From: Rhodopseudomonas palustris
Lineage (GTDB): Bacteria > Pseudomonadota > Alphaproteobacteria > Rhizobiales > Xanthobacteraceae
Reading direction: 5' to 3'
Length of the DNA stretch: 64,000 bases
Assembly: GCF_007005445.1 (NCBI RefSeq)
Contig: NZ_CP041387.1
Location: 1,054,001-1,118,000, forward strand
Part shown: piece after piece, positions 63,580-64,000 of the stretch
Layout of the letters: every line of letters starts with the position of its first letter
Position numbering within the stretch: the stretch's first letter is position 1
Translations under genes and position numbers: made by a program
The notes under the pieces: generated by a model
The model's input: the letters and a program-made list of their open reading frames with translations, nothing else
The model's database searches: none
What the model was told of the DNA's origin: nothing

Positions 63580-64000
63580 GCCGCTTCGATGCCCTTCCAG
63601 GCGTCGCTCAGCGTCGCCAGCGCGTCGCCGCCGGCGAACACGAACTCCTGCACGCCGGCCTCGCGCAAAGCGGCCTCCTGCTCGCCGGGGCGGCCGGCCA
63701 GATAGATCTGCTTCGCGCCAGCAGCGGCCAGGGCCTGGGCGGCCGGAGCCGCATAGGCCGGATAGGCCTTGTCGGACGAGCACAGGCAGGCGAACGCCGC
63801 GCCGGACGCCTTGAAGGCTTCGGCGAGTGCCGCCGGATCAGCGAAGCCTTCGCTGTCGATCGCCTCGATGCCGCCGGTCTCGAAGAAGCTCTTGGCGAAG
63901 GTCGCGCGGGCGGTGAAGTCGGCCGGCGTGCCGAGGTTGGCGAGGAACACCTTGGGCCGCGACGCCTTGGCGGCGAGCACCGCGTCGGACTTGTCGCGCA
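63576..64000 (-). CDS. mutA: Methylmalonyl-CoA mutase small subunit, C-terminal part (5' end outside window)
   Basis: The frame is open at the right edge, and only the last 140 or so residues are seen. They match the cobalamin-domain-like end of the small, non-catalytic subunit (VFLANLGTPADFTARATFAKSFFETGGIEAID, IYLAGRPGEQEAALREAGVQEFVFAGGDALATLSDAWKGI). It lacks the DxHxxG cobalt ligand, as expected of this subunit. It is the upstream gene of the leftward mutase unit and overlaps the GFA gene by 4 nt. Confidence 0.88.
   Translation of the reverse strand, partial: RDKSDAVLAAKASRPKVFLANLGTPADFTARATFAKSFFETGGIEAIDSEGFADPAALAEAFKASGAAFACLCSSDKAYPAYAAPAAQALAAAGAKQIYLAGRPGEQEAALREAGVQEFVFAGGDALATLSDAWKGIEAA

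Overview
The window reads as a chromosomal segment of a GC-rich alphaproteobacterium of the Bradyrhizobium/Rhodopseudomonas group (Nitrobacteraceae), most like Rhodopseudomonas palustris. This rests on family content (a fused LivM-LivG transporter, NrsF-type anti-sigma factor, TIGR03808- and TIGR03809-like proteins), an alphaproteobacterial SOS box (GAAC-N7-GAAC) and several families of palindromic intergenic repeats. No sequence search could be run, so the species is inference. I saw no rRNA, tRNA, CRISPR array, integrase or transposase.

Layout. 1-13 kb: end of a GGDEF gene; a branched-chain/aromatic-type ABC importer operon (livH, livM-livG fusion, livF) divergent from a MarR regulator, with a long imperfect palindrome between them; a lipoprotein pair; a CPA2 antiporter; a heme-type sensor adenylate cyclase; a glycerate kinase; and an orphan Liv-type binding protein. 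13-22 kb: a DNA-repair block. UdgX and a radical-SAM/helix-hairpin-helix protein run left, imuA-imuB-dnaE2 runs right, and a perfect LexA box lies between the two arms. dnaE2 carries an in-frame 90-bp palindromic repeat.

22.3-28.1 kb: an apparent accessory insert. It holds one 1,701-residue protein with an N-terminal PD-(D/E)xK-like nuclease region, a STAND/NACHT-type NTPase and a long helical C-terminus. This is the architecture of Avs-like antiphage sensors, and it is the best candidate for an undescribed system here. 28-37 kb: a CaiB/BaiF CoA-transferase, a heavy-metal RND efflux pair, a TolC protein and an enoyl-CoA hydratase.

38-56 kb: two ECF sigma/anti-sigma pairs, tandem paralogous TonB receptors behind a small CxxC membrane protein, c-di-GMP and chemotaxis proteins, a possible small RNA with a strong terminator, and an OprC/NosA-like copper TonB receptor with CxxxM and HxM motifs behind another CxxC membrane protein. 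57-64 kb: a leftward methylmalonyl-CoA mutase cluster (small subunit, GFA protein, large subunit, MeaB chaperone, pyroglutamyl peptidase). Two toxin-antitoxin modules (Phd/VapC and MntA/HepT) are nested between the mutase and its chaperone.
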